A stretch of 64,000 nt of DNA. Origin: Streptomyces sp. SLBN-31 (GTDB taxonomy: Bacteria > Actinomycetota > Actinomycetes > Streptomycetales > Streptomycetaceae). The DNA lies in contig NZ_VFNC01000002.1 in the NCBI RefSeq assembly GCF_006715395.1, positions 2,914,001 to 2,978,000 on the forward strand, written 5' to 3'. The notes below the pieces were generated by a model, which saw only the letters and a list, made by a program, of their open reading frames with translations, ran no database searches and had not been told where the DNA came from. The translations under genes and the position numbers were made by a program. This document shows positions 8,563 to 18,443 of this stretch, in pieces. Within the stretch, counting starts at the first letter, position 1. Every line of letters starts with the position of its first letter.

Positions 8563-9711
8563 TCACACCCCGGACGAGACTTCAGTCTTCTCGTCCGAGC
8601 CCTCGGCTTTTCCCTCGGCGGCCGCGAGTGCTTTGTTGCGGCGCACGGAGGACCAGAAGGACCAGGCGATCAGGACGACGCCGACCAGGCCGGTGATGAC
8701 CTCGTTGATCTCGTACTGGATGGTGACCATGAGGATCACGGCCAGGGCGCCGATCGCGTAGTGGGCGCCGTGCTCCAGGTAGACGTAGTCGTCGAGGGTG
8801 CCCTGGCGGACGAGGTAGACCGTCAGCGACCGGACGTACATGGCGCCGATGCCCAGGCCCAGCGCCATCAGCACGATGTCGTTGGTGATGGCGAACGCGC
8901 CGATCACGCCGTCGAAGGAGAAGGAGGCGTCCAGGACCTCCAGGTAGAGGAACATGAAGAACGCGGCCTGGCCGGCCAGCAGCACCGCCGATTTGGGCTT
9001 GCCCTCGCGCTCGGCGCGCTCCTCCTCCTCGTGCTCGCGCTCCTCCTCTTCCTCCAGCTTGTCCTCGAAGTAGCCGGACAGGCCGCCGACGACCATGTAG
9101 GTGATCAGGCCCGCGATGCCGGAGATCAGCACCGTCTGCGCCTTGTCGGCGTGCGCGCCGCCGTGCTGGTGGGCGTGGGTGGCGAAGGTGAAGGAGGTGA
9201 TCAGCAGGACGATCAGGGCGATGCAGACCGACAGCATGTCGACCTTGCCGAGCTTGGCCAGCGGGCGCTCGATCCAGCGCAGCCACTGGATGTCGCGGTC
9301 CTCGAAGATGAAGTCCAGGAAGATCATCAGCAGGAACATGCCACCGAAGGCGGCGATCGCCGGGTGGGCGTCGGTGACCAGCTGCTGGTACTGGTCCTTG
9401 TCGGTCAGGGCCAGGTTGACGGCGTCGATCGGATTCAGCTTGGCGGTGACCGCCACGATGACGACCGGGAAGACCAGCCGCATACCGAACACCGCGATGA
9501 GCACGCCGACCGTGAGGAAGATCTTCTGCCAGAAGGCGTTCATCTTCTTCAGGATCCCGGCGTTGACCACCGCGTTGTCGAAGGACAGCGAGATCTCCAG
9601 GACGGAGAGGATCGCCACGATGCCGAAGGCCTCCCACCCCCCGTAGAAGACCGCAGCGACCAGGCCGAGCGCGGTGACCGCGAACGACCAGCCGAAGGTT
9701 TTCAGAAGCAC
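8563..9711 (-). CDS. DUF475 / TerC-like integral membrane protein
   Basis: A 382-residue polytopic membrane protein. The two half-repeats carry the family hallmarks EISLSFDNAVVNAGIL and LEVLDASFSFDGVIGAFAIT, where intramembrane acidic residues are thought to handle a metal ion. The half-repeats are joined by a charged cytoplasmic loop (KLEEEEEREHEEEERAEREGK) after a His-rich stretch (THAHQHGGAHADK). There are about eight or nine membrane segments. The start is GTG at 9711, and a perfect palindrome (9724-9737) lies just upstream. TerC-type proteins work with TerD proteins in tellurite and metal stress and have been implicated in metal efflux at the membrane. Placement beside three TerD-family genes fits this. 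Confidence 0.9.
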   Translation of the reverse strand: MLLKTFGWSFAVTALGLVAAVFYGGWEAFGIVAILSVLEISLSFDNAVVNAGILKKMNAFWQKIFLTVGVLIAVFGMRLVFPVVIVAVTAKLNPIDAVNLALTDKDQYQQLVTDAHPAIAAFGGMFLLMIFLDFIFEDRDIQWLRWIERPLAKLGKVDMLSVCIALIVLLITSFTFATHAHQHGGAHADKAQTVLISGIAGLITYMVVGGLSGYFEDKLEEEEEREHEEEERAEREGKPKSAVLLAGQAAFFMFLYLEVLDASFSFDGVIGAFAITNDIVLMALGLGIGAMYVRSLTVYLVRQGTLDDYVYLEHGAHYAIGALAVILMVTIQYEINEVITGLVGVVLIAWSFWSSVRRNKALAAAEGKAEGSDEKTEVSSGV

Positions 9712-9723
9712 TGGCTACCCAAT

Positions 9724-9737
9724 CCGTACGTGTACGG
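9724..9737. promoter_or_regulatory. 14-bp palindrome in the leader of the DUF475/TerC-like gene
   Basis: A perfect inverted repeat, CCGTAC-GT-GTACGG, lies 12 bases ahead of the GTG start at 9711. It may be an operator or a leader hairpin. A second, looser inverted repeat (TCGGCTT at 9756-9762 and AAGCCGA at 9775-9781) lies in the same gap. Confidence 0.4.
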
Positions 9738-9838
9738 GTTTCCCCCGTGCCGCACTCGGCTTTACGAAACTTTGAAGCCGAAGTCTAGTCGGCACCCCTC
9801 TGTACCCCACCCTGCCCCGGTCTTTTGCTCATATCGCG

Positions 9839-10414
9839 TTATGAGACGTTGACCCCGAAGTCCAGGGCGATGCCCCGCAGCCCGGACGCGTATCCCTGGC
9901 CGACCGCGCGGAACTTCCACTCGCCGTGGTAGCGGTAGACCTCGCCGAAGATCATGGCGGTCTCCGTGCCGGCGTCCTCGCTCAGGTCGTAGCGGGCGAG
10001 CTCCTGCCCGTCGGCCTGGTTGACGACCCGGATGAAGGCGTTGCTGACCTGGCCGAACGTCTGGCCCCGCTCGTCGGCCATGTGGATCGAGACCGGGAAG
10101 ACGATCTTGTCGCACTGGGCGGGCACCTTGGAGAGGTCGATCAGGATCGACTCGTCGTCACCCTCGCCCTCACCGGTGAGGTTGTCGCCGGTGTGCTCCA
10201 CCGAGCCGTCGGGGCTCTTGAGCTGGTTGTAGAAGATGAACCACTCGTCGCCCAGCACCCGGCCGCCGCTGCACAGCAGGGCGCTGGCGTCGAGGTCGAA
10301 GTCGGCTCCGGTGGTGGAGCGAGCGTCCCAGCCGAGCCCGATCATCACCTGCGTGAGATTGGGTGCGGCCTTGGACAGGGAGACGTTGCCCCCCTTGGCG
10401 AGCGTGACGCCCAT
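9839..10414 (-). CDS. terD: TerD-family calcium-binding stress protein (copy 1)
   Basis: A 191-residue single-domain TerD protein starting [15 protein letters not shown]. Both acidic calcium loops are intact ([10 protein letters not shown] and [13 protein letters not shown]), followed by [19 protein letters not shown] and the C-terminal [25 protein letters not shown]. The ATG at 10412-10414 is the family start. It is a close paralogue of the next gene upstream, with the same length and the same strand, clearly a tandem duplication. TerD proteins are cytoplasmic and bind calcium; in Streptomyces they have been linked to tellurite response and development. The strong hairpin upstream (10461-10517) suggests it has its own promoter. 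Confidence 0.95.
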   Translation of the reverse strand: MGVTLAKGGNVSLSKAAPNLTQVMIGLGWDARSTTGADFDLDASALLCSGGRVLGDEWFIFYNQLKSPDGSVEHTGDNLTGEGEGDDESILIDLSKVPAQCDKIVFPVSIHMADERGQTFGQVSNAFIRVVNQADGQELARYDLSEDAGTETAMIFGEVYRYHGEWKFRAVGQGYASGLRGIALDFGVNVS

Positions 10415-10460
10415 GATGCTGGTCCTCCCCGAGATGGTGCGTGTTTGGTTGTCCTGCGCT

Positions 10461-10517
10461 CCCCCGGAAGGGGGCACCCGCCGGCGCCGCACGCGAACGG
10501 TGCGGCGCCGGCGGGTG
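10461..10517 (-). terminator. Strong GC hairpin between the two terD copies
   Basis: A perfect 18-bp stem (arms 10475-10492 and 10500-10517, 7-base loop) is followed on the minus strand by a second small hairpin (10461-10474, CCCCC-GGAA-GGGGG). It sits directly after the stop of the upstream terD copy. It probably ends that transcript or partly insulates the two copies. Confidence 0.75.
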
Positions 10518-10536
10518 AGAGCCGTCGAGGCGTCGC

Positions 10537-11112
10537 TCAGACGTTGACGCCGAAGTCCTGCGCGATACCCCGCAGGCCCGAGGCGTAGCCCTGGCCGATG
10601 GCGCGGAACTTCCACTCCGCGCCGTTGCGGTACAACTCGCCGAAGACCATGGCGGTCTCCGTGGAGGCGTCCTCGCTGAGGTCGTACCGGGCGATCTCCT
10701 GTCCACCGGCCTGGTTGATGACGCGGATGAACGCGTTGCGGACCTGGCCGAAGGACTGCTGGCGGTTCTCGGCGTCGTAGATCGAGACCGGGAAGACGAT
10801 CTTGTCGACGTCCGCGGGGACGCCCGCGAGGTTGACCTTGATCTGCTCGTCGTCGCCCTCGCCCTCACCGGTGAGGTTGTCGCCGGTGTGCTCCACCGAG
10901 CCGTCGGGGCTCTTGAGGTTGTTGAAGAAGACGAAGTTCTGGTCGTTGCCGACCTTGCCGGAGTTGTTCAGCAGCAGTGCGCTGGCGTCGAGGTCGAAGT
11001 CCGTGCCGGTCGTGGTGCGGACGTCCCACCCCAGTCCGACGATGACCGCGGTCAGGCCCGGGGCCTCCTTGGTCAGCGATACGTTGCCGCCCTTGCTGAG
11101 GCTGACTCCCAC
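10537..11112 (-). CDS. terD: TerD-family calcium-binding stress protein (copy 2)
   Basis: A 191-residue TerD protein ([21 protein letters not shown]) with both calcium loops ([11 protein letters not shown] and [19 protein letters not shown]) and the terminal [19 protein letters not shown]. The GTG at 11110-11112 is chosen because GGAGG lies five bases upstream and the length then equals the downstream paralogue exactly; a longer in-frame extension lacks the conserved start. Tandem TerD paralogues are usual in Streptomyces and may respond to different stress signals. A strong hairpin immediately downstream separates it from copy 1. Confidence 0.95.
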   Translation of the reverse strand: MGVSLSKGGNVSLTKEAPGLTAVIVGLGWDVRTTTGTDFDLDASALLLNNSGKVGNDQNFVFFNNLKSPDGSVEHTGDNLTGEGEGDDEQIKVNLAGVPADVDKIVFPVSIYDAENRQQSFGQVRNAFIRVINQAGGQEIARYDLSEDASTETAMVFGELYRNGAEWKFRAIGQGYASGLRGIAQDFGVNV

Positions 11113-11228
11113 GAGTCCTCCATTGGTGTCCAGGGGCGGGGAGCCCCGCCGTGCGTCGTATGACATCGGATCAACGAATCGATCCTAGTGACGGGTTCCC
11201 GTCCCACGCAGGCCCTGGGACCTGAGAA

Positions 11229-11687
11229 TCACAGGGTGTCGAGCGCCTTCACGTACTCGGCGAGGTCGCGGGCGTCCGGCAGGGCGTTGACGACGGTCCA
11301 GCGCACGACGCCCTCCTTGTCGATGACGAAGGTGCCGCGCACCGCGCAGCCCTTGTCCTCGGCGAAGACGCCGTAGGCACGGGAGACCTCGCCGTGCGGC
11401 CAGAAGTCGCTCAGCAGCGGGTACTCGAGGCCCTCCTGCTCGGCGAAGACGCGCAGGGTGTGGATGGAGTCGTTGGAGACGGCGAGCACCTGCGTGTCGC
11501 GGTCCTCGAACTTCGGCAGGTTGTCGCGCACCTCGCACAGCTCCCCGGTGCACACACCGGTGAAGGCGAAGGGGTAGAAGAGCAGGACCACGTTCTTCTC
11601 GCCGCGGAAGTCGGAGAGCTTCACGGCGCGGCCGTGGTTGTCCTTGAGCTCGAAGTCAGGGGCCTTGTCGCCGACCTGGATCGCCAT
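11229..11687 (-). CDS. Peroxiredoxin, AhpE/Bcp type
   Basis: A 152-residue thioredoxin-fold peroxidase that reduces hydroperoxides in the cytoplasm. The peroxidatic cysteine is C46 in [14 protein letters not shown], with a second cysteine at C51. The second cysteine means it need not be a strict 1-Cys enzyme like mycobacterial AhpE, which has the same length. The order ahpE - DUF3052 - aceE is also found in Mycobacterium tuberculosis (Rv2238c, Rv2239c, Rv2241), a deep actinobacterial synteny. The ATG start ([12 protein letters not shown]) is well placed for the family. Confidence 0.93.
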   Translation of the reverse strand: MAIQVGDKAPDFELKDNHGRAVKLSDFRGEKNVVLLFYPFAFTGVCTGELCEVRDNLPKFEDRDTQVLAVSNDSIHTLRVFAEQEGLEYPLLSDFWPHGEVSRAYGVFAEDKGCAVRGTFVIDKEGVVRWTVVNALPDARDLAEYVKALDTL

Positions 11688-11796
11688 CGAAGTACGTCCC
11701 TTTCCGTAGGGCTGTTCGGGTGGCTCCCACCCTACGCAGCGCCCGGAAAGGGCCGATGGACGGGCCGAGGAGTCCCGGCCCGTCCCGATGGGGCTA

Positions 11797-12228
11797 CTAC
11801 TTCTTGGACTTGGCGGCCTTGGGCGTCACCAGCCGGCTGCCACTCCAGTCCTTGCCCACGCTGACGCTCTTGGAGGCGGACAGCCCCGCCGTCGTCGCGG
11901 CTTCGGAGATGTCGCTCGGCTCCACGTAGCCGTCACGGCCGGTCTTCGGCGTGAGGAGCAGGATCGAGCCGCCTTCTTCGATGTACGTGGTGGCGTCCAC
12001 CAGCGCATCCGTCAGGTCGCCGTCCTCGTCGCGGAACCAGAGCACCACGGCATCGGCGACGTCGTCGTAGTCCTCGTCCACCAGGTCGCTGCCGATGACT
12101 TCCTCGATGGACTCGCGGAGTTCCTGGTCTACGTCGTCGTCGTAGCCGATCTCCTGGACCACCTGCTCGGGCTGGAACCCCAGCCTTACGGCAGGGCTCG
12201 TCTCCGCGTGGTCCGCGGTCGCGCTCAC
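11797..12228 (-). CDS. DUF3052 family protein
   Basis: About 143 residues, an acidic cytoplasmic protein conserved across actinobacteria beside aceE. Recognisable stretches are [47 protein letters not shown] and a basic, Lys-rich tail (KAAKSKK). The GTG at 12226-12228 is chosen because AGGAGG lies seven bases upstream. No catalytic motif is seen and the molecular role is unknown. A small G-tract hairpin (12263-12278) lies in its leader. Confidence 0.9.
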   Translation of the reverse strand: MSATADHAETSPAVRLGFQPEQVVQEIGYDDDVDQELRESIEEVIGSDLVDEDYDDVADAVVLWFRDEDGDLTDALVDATTYIEEGGSILLLTPKTGRDGYVEPSDISEAATTAGLSASKSVSVGKDWSGSRLVTPKAAKSKK

Positions 12229-12599
12229 GGGTTGCCTCCTGATCATGTCTTGGAACGGGGGTCCCCCCTCGGGGGGAGTTCAGCCACGCGCGTGCGCGAA
12301 GCGTTGGCCGTAGTCCACACGGGCGGGACGGATCGCGCAAGTACCCGGCCGTTCAGACCGCCGAAACGGTGACGTTCCTGGCCGTGTCACCCCAACTCCG
12401 CGCACGCCGCCCACGCCCCGAGTGACCTACACCACACCTTTGTGCCCCCTTTGCGGCATTGGGAACCCGGCCGAATCGGCGGGTGCCCCGGTTACCCCAC
12501 AGTAGAGATGACGTTTGCTTTCCCGAGGTCCACGATGGGGAACGGTGCAGGCATACCGAAAAGCAGCTCAAAACAGCCCTCTGACAGGTAAGGAACAGC
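12229..12599. other. 371-bp divergent intergenic region before aceE
   Basis: This gap separates the DUF3052 gene (minus) from aceE (plus). It holds a hairpin in the DUF3052 leader (TCCCCCC and GGGGGGA, 12263-12278). Closer to aceE is a relatively AT-rich patch around 12500-12600 with a possible -10 at TAGAGA (12504-12509), but no convincing -35 box. No conserved small reading frame was recognised. Confidence 0.5.
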
Positions 12600-15347
12600 G
12601 TGGCTTCCGGATCCGATCGCAACCCGATCATCATTGGCGGCCTTCCGAGTCAGGTTCCTGACTTCGACCCCGAGGAAACCCAGGAGTGGCTCGACTCCCT
12701 CGACGCCGCCGTCGACGAGCGGGGCCGGGAGCGGGCCCGCTATCTGATGCTGCGGCTGATCGAGCGGGCCCGCGAGAAGCGCGTGGCCGTGCCGGAGATG
12801 CGCAGCACGGACTACGTCAACACGATCCCCACCAAGAGCGAGCCGTTCTTCCCGGGCAACGAGGAGATCGAGCGCAAGGTCCTCAACGCCACGCGCTGGA
12901 ACGCCGCGGTGATGGTCTCCCGCGCCCAGCGTCCCGGCATCGGGGTCGGCGGTCACATCGCCACCTTCGCCTCCTCGGCGTCCCTCTACGACGTCGGCTT
13001 CAACCACTTCTTCCGCGGCAAGGACGACGGCCTCGGCGGCGACCAGGTCTTCTTCCAGGGGCACGCCTCGCCCGGCATCTACGCGCGCGCGTACCTGCTC
13101 GACCGGCTGACAGAGGAGCAGCTGGACGGCTTCCGCCAGGAGAAGTCGAAGGCGCCGCACGGGCTGTCCTCGTACCCGCACCCGCGGTCGATGCCGGACT
13201 TCTGGGAGTTCCCGACCGTCTCGATGGGCCTCGGCCCGATCGGCGCGATCTACCAGGCGCGGATGAACCGCTACATGCAGGCGCGCGGGATCGCCGACAC
13301 CTCGAAGTCGCACGTGTGGGCGTTCCTCGGCGACGGCGAGATGGACGAGCCGGAGTCGCTGGGCCAGCTGTCCATCGCCGCCCGCGAGGGCCTGGACAAC
13401 CTGACCTTCGTCGTCAACTGCAACCTGCAGCGCCTCGACGGCCCGGTCCGCGGCAACGGCAAGATCATCCAGGAGCTGGAGTCGGTCTTCCGGGGCGCCG
13501 GCTGGAACGTGATCAAGCTGATCTGGGACCGCTCCTGGGATCCGCTGCTCGCCCAGGACCGCGACGGCATCCTGGTCAACCGGATGAACACCACGCCTGA
13601 CGGCCAGTTCCAGACGTACGCCACCGAGTCCGGCGCGTACATCCGCGAGCACTTCTTCGGCGACGACCAGCGGCTGCGCGCGATGGTCGAGCACATGACC
13701 GACGACCAGATCCTGCACCTGGGCCGCGGCGGTCACGACCACAAGAAGATCTTCGCGGCATTCTCGGCGGCCAAGGCGCACAAGGGCCAGCCGACGGTGA
13801 TCCTGGCCAAGACGATCAAGGGCTGGACGCTGGGCCCGAACTTCGAGGGCCGCAACGCCACGCACCAGATGAAGAAGCTGACGGTCGACGACCTCAAGCG
13901 CTTCCGGGACCGGCTGCACCTGCCGATCTCCGACAAGGAACTGGAGTCCGGGCTGCCGCCGTACTACCACCCGGGCCGGAACTCCGAAGAGATCCAGTAC
14001 ATGCACGACCAGCGCAAGCAGTGCGGGGGGTACGTCCCGACGCGTGTCGTGCGCTCCAAGCCGCTGCCGCTGCCGGACGACAAGACGTACGCGACCGTGA
14101 AGAAGGGCTCCGGTCAGCAGTCGATCGCGACGACCATGGCCTTCGTCCGCCTGCTCAAGGACCTCATGCGGGACAAGGAGTTCGGCAAGCGGTTCGTGCT
14201 GATCGCGCCGGACGAGTACCGCACCTTCGGCATGGACTCGTTCTTCCCGAGCGCGAAGATCTACAACCCGCTCGGCCAGCAGTACGAGGCCGTGGACCGG
14301 GACCTGCTGCTCGCGTACAAGGAGTCGCCGACCGGGCAGATGCTGCACGACGGCATCTCCGAGGCGGGTTGCACGGCCTCGCTCATCGCCGCGGGCTCGG
14401 CGTACGCCACGCACGGCGAACCACTCATCCCGGTCTACGTCTTCTACTCGATGTTCGGTTTCCAGCGCACGGGTGACCAGTTCTGGCAGATGTCCGACCA
14501 GCTGGCGCGCGGTTTCGTACTGGGTGCGACCGCCGGGCGTACGACGCTGACCGGTGAGGGGCTGCAGCACGCCGACGGCCACTCGCAGCTGCTCGCCTCG
14601 ACCAACCCGGGCTGTGTCGCCTACGACCCGGCGTACTCGTACGAGATCGCGTACATCGTGCAGGACGGTCTGCGGCGGATGTACGGCGGCGACGAGGAGC
14701 ACCCGCACGGCGAGGACGTCTTCTACTACCTGACCGTCTACAACGAGCCCATCCAGCACCCCGCCGAGCCGGCGGACGTGGACGTCGAGGGCATCCTCAA
14801 GGGCGTCCACCGCCTCTCCGAGGGCGCCTCCGGGTCGATCCCCGCGCAGATCATGGCGTCCGGTGTGGCGGTGCCGTGGGCGGTGGAGGCGCAGCGGATC
14901 CTCGCCGAGGAGTGGAACGTCAAGGCGGCCGTCTGGTCGGCGACCTCCTGGAACGAGCTGCGGCGCGAGGCCGTGGAGTGCGAGGAGCACAACCTGCTGC
15001 ACCCCGAGGAGGAGCAGCGGGTGCCGTACGTGACGCGCAAGCTGTCGGGGGCGCAGGGGCCGTTCGTGGCGGTGTCCGACTGGATGCGGTCGGTGCCGGA
15101 CCAGATCGCTCGGTGGGTGCCGGGGACGTACCAGTCGCTGGGTGCGGACGGCTTCGGCTTCGCGGACACGCGGGGTGCGGCGCGGCGGTTCTTCCACATC
15201 GACGCGCAGTCGATCGTGGTGGCGGTGCTGACCGAGCTGGCCAAGGAGGGCAAGGTCGACCGGTCGGTGCTGAAGCAGGCGATCGACCGGTACCAGCTGC
15301 TGGACGCGTCGGCGGCGGACCCGGGGGTCGCGGGCGGCGACGCGTAG
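12600..15347 (+). CDS. aceE: Pyruvate dehydrogenase E1 component, homodimeric type
   Basis: A 915-residue thiamine-diphosphate enzyme that decarboxylates pyruvate and passes the acetyl group to E2 of the pyruvate dehydrogenase complex. The opening region has [29 protein letters not shown] and TDYVNTIP. The ThDP-binding motif is GDGEMDEPE (244-252) with the later [16 protein letters not shown]. The second half has [18 protein letters not shown] and the QHADGHS region typical of AceE. The start is GTG at 12600 after AAGGA. A 12-bp-stem hairpin follows the stop. E2 and E3 genes are not in this window. Confidence 0.97.
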   Translation: MASGSDRNPIIIGGLPSQVPDFDPEETQEWLDSLDAAVDERGRERARYLMLRLIERAREKRVAVPEMRSTDYVNTIPTKSEPFFPGNEEIERKVLNATRWNAAVMVSRAQRPGIGVGGHIATFASSASLYDVGFNHFFRGKDDGLGGDQVFFQGHASPGIYARAYLLDRLTEEQLDGFRQEKSKAPHGLSSYPHPRSMPDFWEFPTVSMGLGPIGAIYQARMNRYMQARGIADTSKSHVWAFLGDGEMDEPESLGQLSIAAREGLDNLTFVVNCNLQRLDGPVRGNGKIIQELESVFRGAGWNVIKLIWDRSWDPLLAQDRDGILVNRMNTTPDGQFQTYATESGAYIREHFFGDDQRLRAMVEHMTDDQILHLGRGGHDHKKIFAAFSAAKAHKGQPTVILAKTIKGWTLGPNFEGRNATHQMKKLTVDDLKRFRDRLHLPISDKELESGLPPYYHPGRNSEEIQYMHDQRKQCGGYVPTRVVRSKPLPLPDDKTYATVKKGSGQQSIATTMAFVRLLKDLMRDKEFGKRFVLIAPDEYRTFGMDSFFPSAKIYNPLGQQYEAVDRDLLLAYKESPTGQMLHDGISEAGCTASLIAAGSAYATHGEPLIPVYVFYSMFGFQRTGDQFWQMSDQLARGFVLGATAGRTTLTGEGLQHADGHSQLLASTNPGCVAYDPAYSYEIAYIVQDGLRRMYGGDEEHPHGEDVFYYLTVYNEPIQHPAEPADVDVEGILKGVHRLSEGASGSIPAQIMASGVAVPWAVEAQRILAEEWNVKAAVWSATSWNELRREAVECEEHNLLHPEEEQRVPYVTRKLSGAQGPFVAVSDWMRSVPDQIARWVPGTYQSLGADGFGFADTRGAARRFFHIDAQSIVVAVLTELAKEGKVDRSVLKQAIDRYQLLDASAADPGVAGGDA

Positions 15348-15363
15348 CTCGCGCGGTGTCGAG

Positions 15364-15404
15364 CGGTGAGGGGCGGCGGGCTGTGGTCCCGTCGCCCCTC
15401 ACCG
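15364..15404 (+). terminator. Terminator hairpin after aceE
   Basis: Arms 15364-15375 (CGGTGAGGGGCG) and 15393-15404 (its exact reverse complement), followed by TTTCCC. It lies 17 bases past the aceE stop and just before the promoter of the channel gene. Confidence 0.75.
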
Positions 15405-15422
15405 TTTCCCTACGATGCGGGC

Positions 15423-16160
15423 ATGGAGCGACAAACGGCGCAGGCGCGCTGGGAACACCGGACGCAGCGGCCGCTGCTGGCGCTGACCGTGCTGTTCGCC
15501 GTCGCGTACGCCGTGCCGATCGTGGATCACTCGGCGGGCCACACGCTGACGCAGTGGTGCACCGTGATCGAGTGGGTGGTGTGGGGGACGTTCGCCGCGG
15601 ACTACCTGGCACGACTGGCGCTCGCCGAGCACCGTGGCCGGTTCGTGCGCCGGCACTGGCTGGACCTGTGCGCGGTCGTGCTGCCGATCCTGCAGCCACT
15701 GCGGCTGTTGCGCATGGTCGCGACGCTGCTGCTGGTGGGCCGTCGGGCCCGGATGGCCAACCAGATCCGGCTGACGACGTACGTCGGCGGGGCGGTCGTC
15801 GGCCTTTTGATGTTCGGCTCGCTGGCCGTGCTGTCGGTCGAGCGCGACTCGCCGGACGGGAACATCCGGACGCTGGGTGACGCGCTGTGGTGGTCGTTCA
15901 CGACCATGACGACCGTCGGGTACGGCGACCACGCTCCGACCACCGGGCTGGGCCGCATGATCGCCGTCGGCCTGATGCTGTCCGGCATCGCCCTGCTGGG
16001 TGTGGTCACCGCGAACATCGCCGCCTGGTTCCTGGCCCGCTTCGAGAAGGACGACGCGGAGGAACAACGCCAGACGGCAGCCATCCAGGCCCTTACGGAG
16101 GAGGTCCGAGCCCTCAGAGCCGAGGTGGCGGCCCTGAAAGAGGTCTCCGACAGGCTGTGA
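15423..16160 (+). CDS. Two-pore-region potassium channel protein
   Basis: A 245-residue ion channel. Four membrane segments form a reduced voltage-sensor-like unit (with PLRLLRMVATLLLVGRRAR in the S4 position). A pore loop with the potassium selectivity filter TTVGYGD (163-169) and a last membrane helix follow, then a cytoplasmic coiled coil (EEQRQTAAIQALTEEVRALRAEVAALKEV) that probably drives tetramerisation. TACGAT (15411-15416) lies six bases before the ATG and no Shine-Dalgarno is present, so a leaderless transcript is likely. It is convergent with the next gene across a terminator. Confidence 0.92.
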   Translation: MERQTAQARWEHRTQRPLLALTVLFAVAYAVPIVDHSAGHTLTQWCTVIEWVVWGTFAADYLARLALAEHRGRFVRRHWLDLCAVVLPILQPLRLLRMVATLLLVGRRARMANQIRLTTYVGGAVVGLLMFGSLAVLSVERDSPDGNIRTLGDALWWSFTTMTTVGYGDHAPTTGLGRMIAVGLMLSGIALLGVVTANIAAWFLARFEKDDAEEQRQTAAIQALTEEVRALRAEVAALKEVSDRL

Positions 16161-16178
16161 GGCCGCCGGGGCGTGGGT

Positions 16179-16207
16179 GGACCCCCGGCCCATCAAACCG
16201 GGGGTCC
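16179..16207. terminator. Bidirectional terminator between convergent genes
   Basis: A 10-bp perfect stem (arms 16179-16188 GGACCCCCGG and 16198-16207) with a 9-base loop. It lies between the channel gene (plus) and the small membrane protein gene (minus). Confidence 0.7.
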
Positions 16208-16226
16208 CTCCCTCACTCGCCCCGGG

Positions 16227-16532
16227 TCAGAACAGACCGTTGCCCGGGGTCGCCGCTCCCGCCAACCAGACGATGGCCAAGAGCGTGTCGATGGCGCCCA
16301 GTACGAAGGCGACCAGGGCCGGCACCGGACGACTGCCCGCCCAGCTGCGGCCCATGGCAAGCCAACCACAGACGACCGCGACGGGTCCGAGGATGATCCC
16401 CAGCACGAAGAACCCGGCGACCGCGCAGATGACTCCGATGATTCCGAGCGTCGCGCGATCCGGCCCGGTCCGTGACCACGTCCGGCCACGTGAGCGGGGG
16501 TACCTGCGCGTTCCATGTCCGAAGCCCGCCAT
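16227..16532 (-). CDS. Small two-helix membrane protein (DUF4190-like)
   Basis: About 101 residues. A short basic N-terminus (RRYPRSRGR) is followed by two membrane helices (GIIGVICAVAGFFVLGIILGPVAVVCGWLAM and PALVAFVLGAIDTLLAIVWLAGAA) with a small loop. The pattern resembles the DUF4190 family of small membrane proteins. The second of two adjacent ATGs (16532) is chosen because AGGGAG lies about six bases upstream; a TTG at 16571 in the same frame has no ribosome site. Function is unknown. Confidence 0.75.
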   Translation of the reverse strand: MAGFGHGTRRYPRSRGRTWSRTGPDRATLGIIGVICAVAGFFVLGIILGPVAVVCGWLAMGRSWAGSRPVPALVAFVLGAIDTLLAIVWLAGAATPGNGLF

Positions 16533-16615
16533 CATCAACTCCCTGAACCCCGGGGTCTGTTCGGGGTTCAAGCAAGCGGGTACCCCCGGTGCGGCTCCTA
16601 ATCACCGGCCGTGTC

Positions 16616-16666
16616 ACCGGTCTGTCGGCGCGCTGTCCCCCTCCGGCAGCGCGCCGCAGCACCGGT
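16616..16666 (-). terminator. Probable terminator downstream of the MFS gene
   Basis: Nested inverted repeats: inner arms 16626-16635 (CGGCGCGCTG) and 16647-16656, outer arms ACCGGT at 16616-16621 and 16661-16666. It lies about 120 bases past the MFS stop and upstream of the small membrane protein gene on the same strand. Confidence 0.55.
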
Positions 16667-16786
16667 CGCCCCCTTGCGGAGGGCTTGACCCACTGTGACC
16701 TGCGGCGCGCGCCGAAGGGGAGGGATCTTTAGCGTCTTCACCCTGATAGGGGAAGTCCGTTGAAGTCGCGTCAGGTCTCCGGCTGC

Positions 16787-18406
16787 TCAGATGTGGCCGA
16801 CGCCCGCGCCCGCCTCCGCGTTCTCGCCGCGCTTGGTGAGCAGGGCGACGAGGACGGCCACGGCCGCGACCCCGCAGGCCACCAGCGAGGCCAGGCTCAT
16901 GCCCGAGATGAACGTGTCGTGCGCGACGTCCGTGATCTTCGCGACGATCGGCGCCGGAGTGCCCTTGGCGACAGGGGCGACGCCGACCTGGACCGCCTCC
17001 GAGGCCTGGTGCAGCTGGGCCGGGGTGAGCGGCGGCAGGCCGGCGCCCTTCCAGTTGACCGCGAGGTCGTTGTCGACCTTGGAGGCCATGACCGCGCCCA
17101 GCACCGCCGTACCGAGGCTGCCGCCGATCTGCATCGCCGCCTGCTGCAGCCCGCCGGCGACGCCGGACAGCTCCATGGGGGCGTTGCCGACGATGACCTC
17201 GGTGGCGCCCACCATGACCGGCGCGAGGCCGAGGCCGAGCAGGCCGAACCAGATCGACATCACGCCGCTGCCGGTGTCCACCTCGAGCGTCGACATGCCG
17301 TACATGGCGACCGCGGTCGCGATCATGCCGCCGGCCAGCGGGACGCGCGGGCCGAGCCTGGTGATCGCGAAGCCCGCGAGCGGCGAGCCGACGATCATCA
17401 TGCCGGTGAGCGGCAGCAGGTGCAGACCGGCGTCGATGGGGCTCATCCCGTGCACGTTCTGCAGGTAGAACGTCACGAAGAACAGGCCGCCCATGAACGC
17501 GATGGCCATCAGGACCATGAGGACCACGCCCGCGGACAGCGGGATCGAGCGGAACAGGCCGAGCGGGATCAGCGGCTCCTTGACCTTCGTCTCCCAGAAG
17601 GAGAAGAGGGCGAAGCCGAGGACCGACGCGGCTATGAAGGTCCACGTCCTGCCGTCGCCCCAGCCCCAGCTCGGCGCCTTGATCAGGGCCCAGACCAGGC
17701 AGAACATGGCGGCCGACAGCAGGCCGATGCCCAGCAGGTCGAAGGAGCGCGGGGCGTTCTCGGCGCGGTGGTCGAGCAGGATCAGCAGGCCCAGGACCAG
17801 GGCGATCGCGCCGACCGGCACGTTGATGAAGAACACCGACTGCCAGTTGACGTGCTCGACGAGGACACCGCCGAGGATCGGGCCGCCCGCAGTGGAGGCG
17901 CCGATGACCATGCCCCAGATGCCGATCGCCATGTTCAGCTTCTCGGCCGGGAAGGTCGCCCGCAGCAGGCCCAGCGCGGCCGGCATCAGCAGGGCGCCGA
18001 ACAGGCCCTGGAAGACGCGGAAGGTGACGACCGCGGCGATGCTGTTCGACAGGCCGATGGCGCCCGAGGCGGCGGCGAAGCCGGTCACGCCGATCAGGAA
18101 GGTCTGCCGGTGGCCGAAGCGGTCGCCGAGCTTGCCCGCGGTGATCAGGGAGACCGCGAGGGCCAGGAAGTAGCCGTTGGTGATCCACTGGACGTCGGCG
18201 AAGCTCGCCTTGAGGTCCTTCTGGATGGCCGGGTTGGCGATGGCCACGATGGTGCCGTCCAGGGCCACCATCATGACGCCGACGGCCACGGTGATCAGGG
18301 TGAACCAGGGGTGGCCGCGGAGCCCCGAGGACCGCGGCGTCCCCTCCGACGGGGCTTGTGGCGCCTGGCCCCCCGACCCCGTCGTGCCGATGGTCTGACT
18401 AGTCAT
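16787..18406 (-). CDS. MFS drug efflux transporter, DHA2 (14-helix, EmrB/QacA) family
   Basis: A 539-residue proton-antiport multidrug exporter. Family motifs are MMVALDGTIVAIANPAIQ (motif D1), WITNGYFLALAVSLITAGKLGDRFGHRQ (motif A, GKLGDRFGHRQ) and GPILGGVLVEHVNWQSVFFINVPVG (motif C). A loop of about 60 residues near the C-terminus (KVDNDLAVNWKGAGLPPL...) precedes the last helix. The ATG at 18406 (MTSQTIGTTG) lies seven bases from a TAGATT -10 box, so it is probably translated from a leaderless mRNA. It is divergent from a TetR repressor, and a palindromic operator sits inside its promoter spacer. The exported compound cannot be read from sequence. Confidence 0.95.
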   Translation of the reverse strand: MTSQTIGTTGSGGQAPQAPSEGTPRSSGLRGHPWFTLITVAVGVMMVALDGTIVAIANPAIQKDLKASFADVQWITNGYFLALAVSLITAGKLGDRFGHRQTFLIGVTGFAAASGAIGLSNSIAAVVTFRVFQGLFGALLMPAALGLLRATFPAEKLNMAIGIWGMVIGASTAGGPILGGVLVEHVNWQSVFFINVPVGAIALVLGLLILLDHRAENAPRSFDLLGIGLLSAAMFCLVWALIKAPSWGWGDGRTWTFIAASVLGFALFSFWETKVKEPLIPLGLFRSIPLSAGVVLMVLMAIAFMGGLFFVTFYLQNVHGMSPIDAGLHLLPLTGMMIVGSPLAGFAITRLGPRVPLAGGMIATAVAMYGMSTLEVDTGSGVMSIWFGLLGLGLAPVMVGATEVIVGNAPMELSGVAGGLQQAAMQIGGSLGTAVLGAVMASKVDNDLAVNWKGAGLPPLTPAQLHQASEAVQVGVAPVAKGTPAPIVAKITDVAHDTFISGMSLASLVACGVAAVAVLVALLTKRGENAEAGAGVGHI

Positions 18407-18413
18407 GCGTTCG

Positions 18414-18443
18414 AATCTAGTGTCAGCCGCTGACAATTGACAA
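18414..18443 (-). promoter_or_regulatory. Promoter of the MFS exporter gene
   Basis: On the minus strand, TTGTCA (18438-18443), 18-bp spacer, TAGATT (18414-18419), then seven bases to the ATG. The spacer contains the operator palindrome. It overlaps the divergent tetR promoter. Confidence 0.7.
18421..18435. promoter_or_regulatory. Candidate TetR operator
   Basis: A perfect inverted repeat TGTCAG-CCG-CTGACA between the divergent MFS and tetR genes, inside the spacer of the exporter promoter and abutting the -35 box of tetR. Binding here would block both promoters. Confidence 0.7.

Noticed and set aside
12492-15197. Roughly 900-codon open frame on the minus strand opposite aceE
   Set aside because: aceE is unmistakable on the plus strand; the opposite frame is a GC artefact.
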